DNA from: an uncultured Clostridia bacterium
GTDB taxonomy: Bacteria; Bacillota; Clostridia; UMGS1883
Length of the DNA stretch: 5,412 nt
Direction of reading: 5' to 3'
Assembly (NCBI GenBank): GCA_947629615.1
Contig: CANRER010000107.1
Coordinates: 1 to 5,412 of the forward strand
Shown here: in pieces, positions 4,988 to 5,412 of the stretch
Layout of the letters: each line of letters opens with the position of its first letter
How positions within the stretch are numbered: position 1 is the stretch's first letter
Position numbers and translations under genes: made by a program
The notes under the pieces: model-generated
Told to the model about the DNA's origin: nothing
What the model saw: only the letters and a program-made list of their open reading frames with translations
Databases searched by the model: none

Positions 4988-5412
4988 ATGCTTGACGAGG
5001 TAAGGGAGCTTGTTATCCGCGCACAGCGGGGCGAGCGCGAGGCTATGGGCGAGCTTGTGAGCCGCAACCGGGGGCTTATCCACAGCGCCGTGAACCGTTT
5101 TCGCGGCCGCGCCGAAAGCGAGGATTTGTTCCAGATAGGGGCCATCGGGCTGATGAAGGCGGTGCGCCGCTTCGACTTGGGGCTTGGGGTGGAGCTTTCC
5201 ACCTATGCCGTACCGATGATAATCGGCGAGATAAAGCGGTTTCTGCGCGACGACGGGCTTATCAAGGTCAGCCGAGGCAGCAAGGAGCTTGCCCGTCGGG
5301 CCTACGCGCTGCTCGAACGCGCGGGCGATATGAGCGTCGGCGAGCTGGCCGAAAGGCTCGGCGTCAGCCCCGAGGAGCTAACCCGCGTCATGGAGGCCGT
5401 GCGCCGCCCCGA
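4988..5412 (+). CDS. sigF: RNA polymerase sigma-F factor (SpoIIAC), 3' end missing
   Basis: Sigma-F is the first forespore-specific sigma factor. The frame opens at ATG 4988 and is still open at the window edge after 141 codons, about 55% of a 255-residue family member. Residues about 4-32 are the start of region 2. The signature DLFQIGAIGLMKAVRRFD (48-65), then ELSTYAVPMIIGEIKRFLRDDG (70-91) and KVSRGSKEL, covers region 2 and its promoter -10 recognition helix. Region 3 begins with MSVGELAERLGVSPEEL. RDDG followed by KVSR favours sigma-F over sigma-G (RDNN.IRVSR in Bacillus), and the position behind spoIIAB confirms it. The N-terminus is about 15 residues shorter than in B. subtilis. AGGGTGGG overlapping the spoIIAB stop is the ribosome site, six bases before the ATG. 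Region 4 lies outside the window. Confidence 0.95.
   Translation, partial: MLDEVRELVIRAQRGEREAMGELVSRNRGLIHSAVNRFRGRAESEDLFQIGAIGLMKAVRRFDLGLGVELSTYAVPMIIGEIKRFLRDDGLIKVSRGSKELARRAYALLERAGDMSVGELAERLGVSPEELTRVMEAVRRP

Noticed and set aside
4514..5083. Minus-strand open frame of 189 codons opposite spoIIAB and sigF
   Set aside because: It is His/Ala-rich antisense sequence to two well-conserved genes, without a family match.
1..5412. Novel defence, mobile or CRISPR-type system
   Set aside because: Apart from one small unassigned protein, every gene belongs to a known housekeeping or sporulation family. No array repeats, transposase, integrase, toxin pair or long non-coding stretch is visible.

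Overview
The window is a GC-rich (roughly 60-65% by eye) chromosomal segment from a spore-forming Firmicute, most likely an anaerobic member of the Clostridia. The main evidence is a spoIIAA-spoIIAB-sigF operon, which only endospore formers carry. A VanW protein, a YrrO-type U32 protein, Shine-Dalgarno sites before nearly every gene and several GTG starts agree with this. The genus cannot be read from the sequence. All genes found are on the + strand.

Region 1 (1-4102) is a compact five-gene block: the 3' part of a U32-family (TrhP/YrrO-like) tRNA hydroxylation gene, a secreted VanW-domain protein, luxS, mtnN (pfs), and an uncharacterised 183-residue protein with a four-cysteine cluster. Neighbours overlap by 20, 44 and 4 bases, and the last gap is 22 bases, so they are probably co-transcribed. 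The unit ends in a strong intrinsic terminator at 4104-4149. LuxS and MtnN catalyse consecutive steps: MtnN splits S-adenosylhomocysteine (SAH) into adenine and S-ribosylhomocysteine, and LuxS converts that to homocysteine and the AI-2 precursor DPD.

Region 2 (4103-4205) is the only real intergenic space. It holds the terminator, a weak sigma-H-like promoter and a strong ribosome binding site. The terminator stem contains a perfect Spo0A box core (TGTCGAA) on one strand and a 6/7 copy on the other. In Bacillus the downstream operon is activated by Spo0A~P with sigma-H, so one DNA element may both end the first operon and regulate the second.

Region 3 (4206-5412) is the forespore sigma-F module: SpoIIAA (anti-anti-sigma, STAS domain, Ser56), SpoIIAB (anti-sigma/kinase, GHKL fold) and the first 141 codons of sigma-F, which runs off the window. 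All key catalytic and regulatory residues are present, so the partner-switching circuit looks intact.

I see no mobile element, CRISPR array, tRNA, rRNA or clearly unprecedented system. The points most worth following up are the terminator/0A-box overlap, the cysteine-cluster protein, and the unusual vanW-luxS junction.
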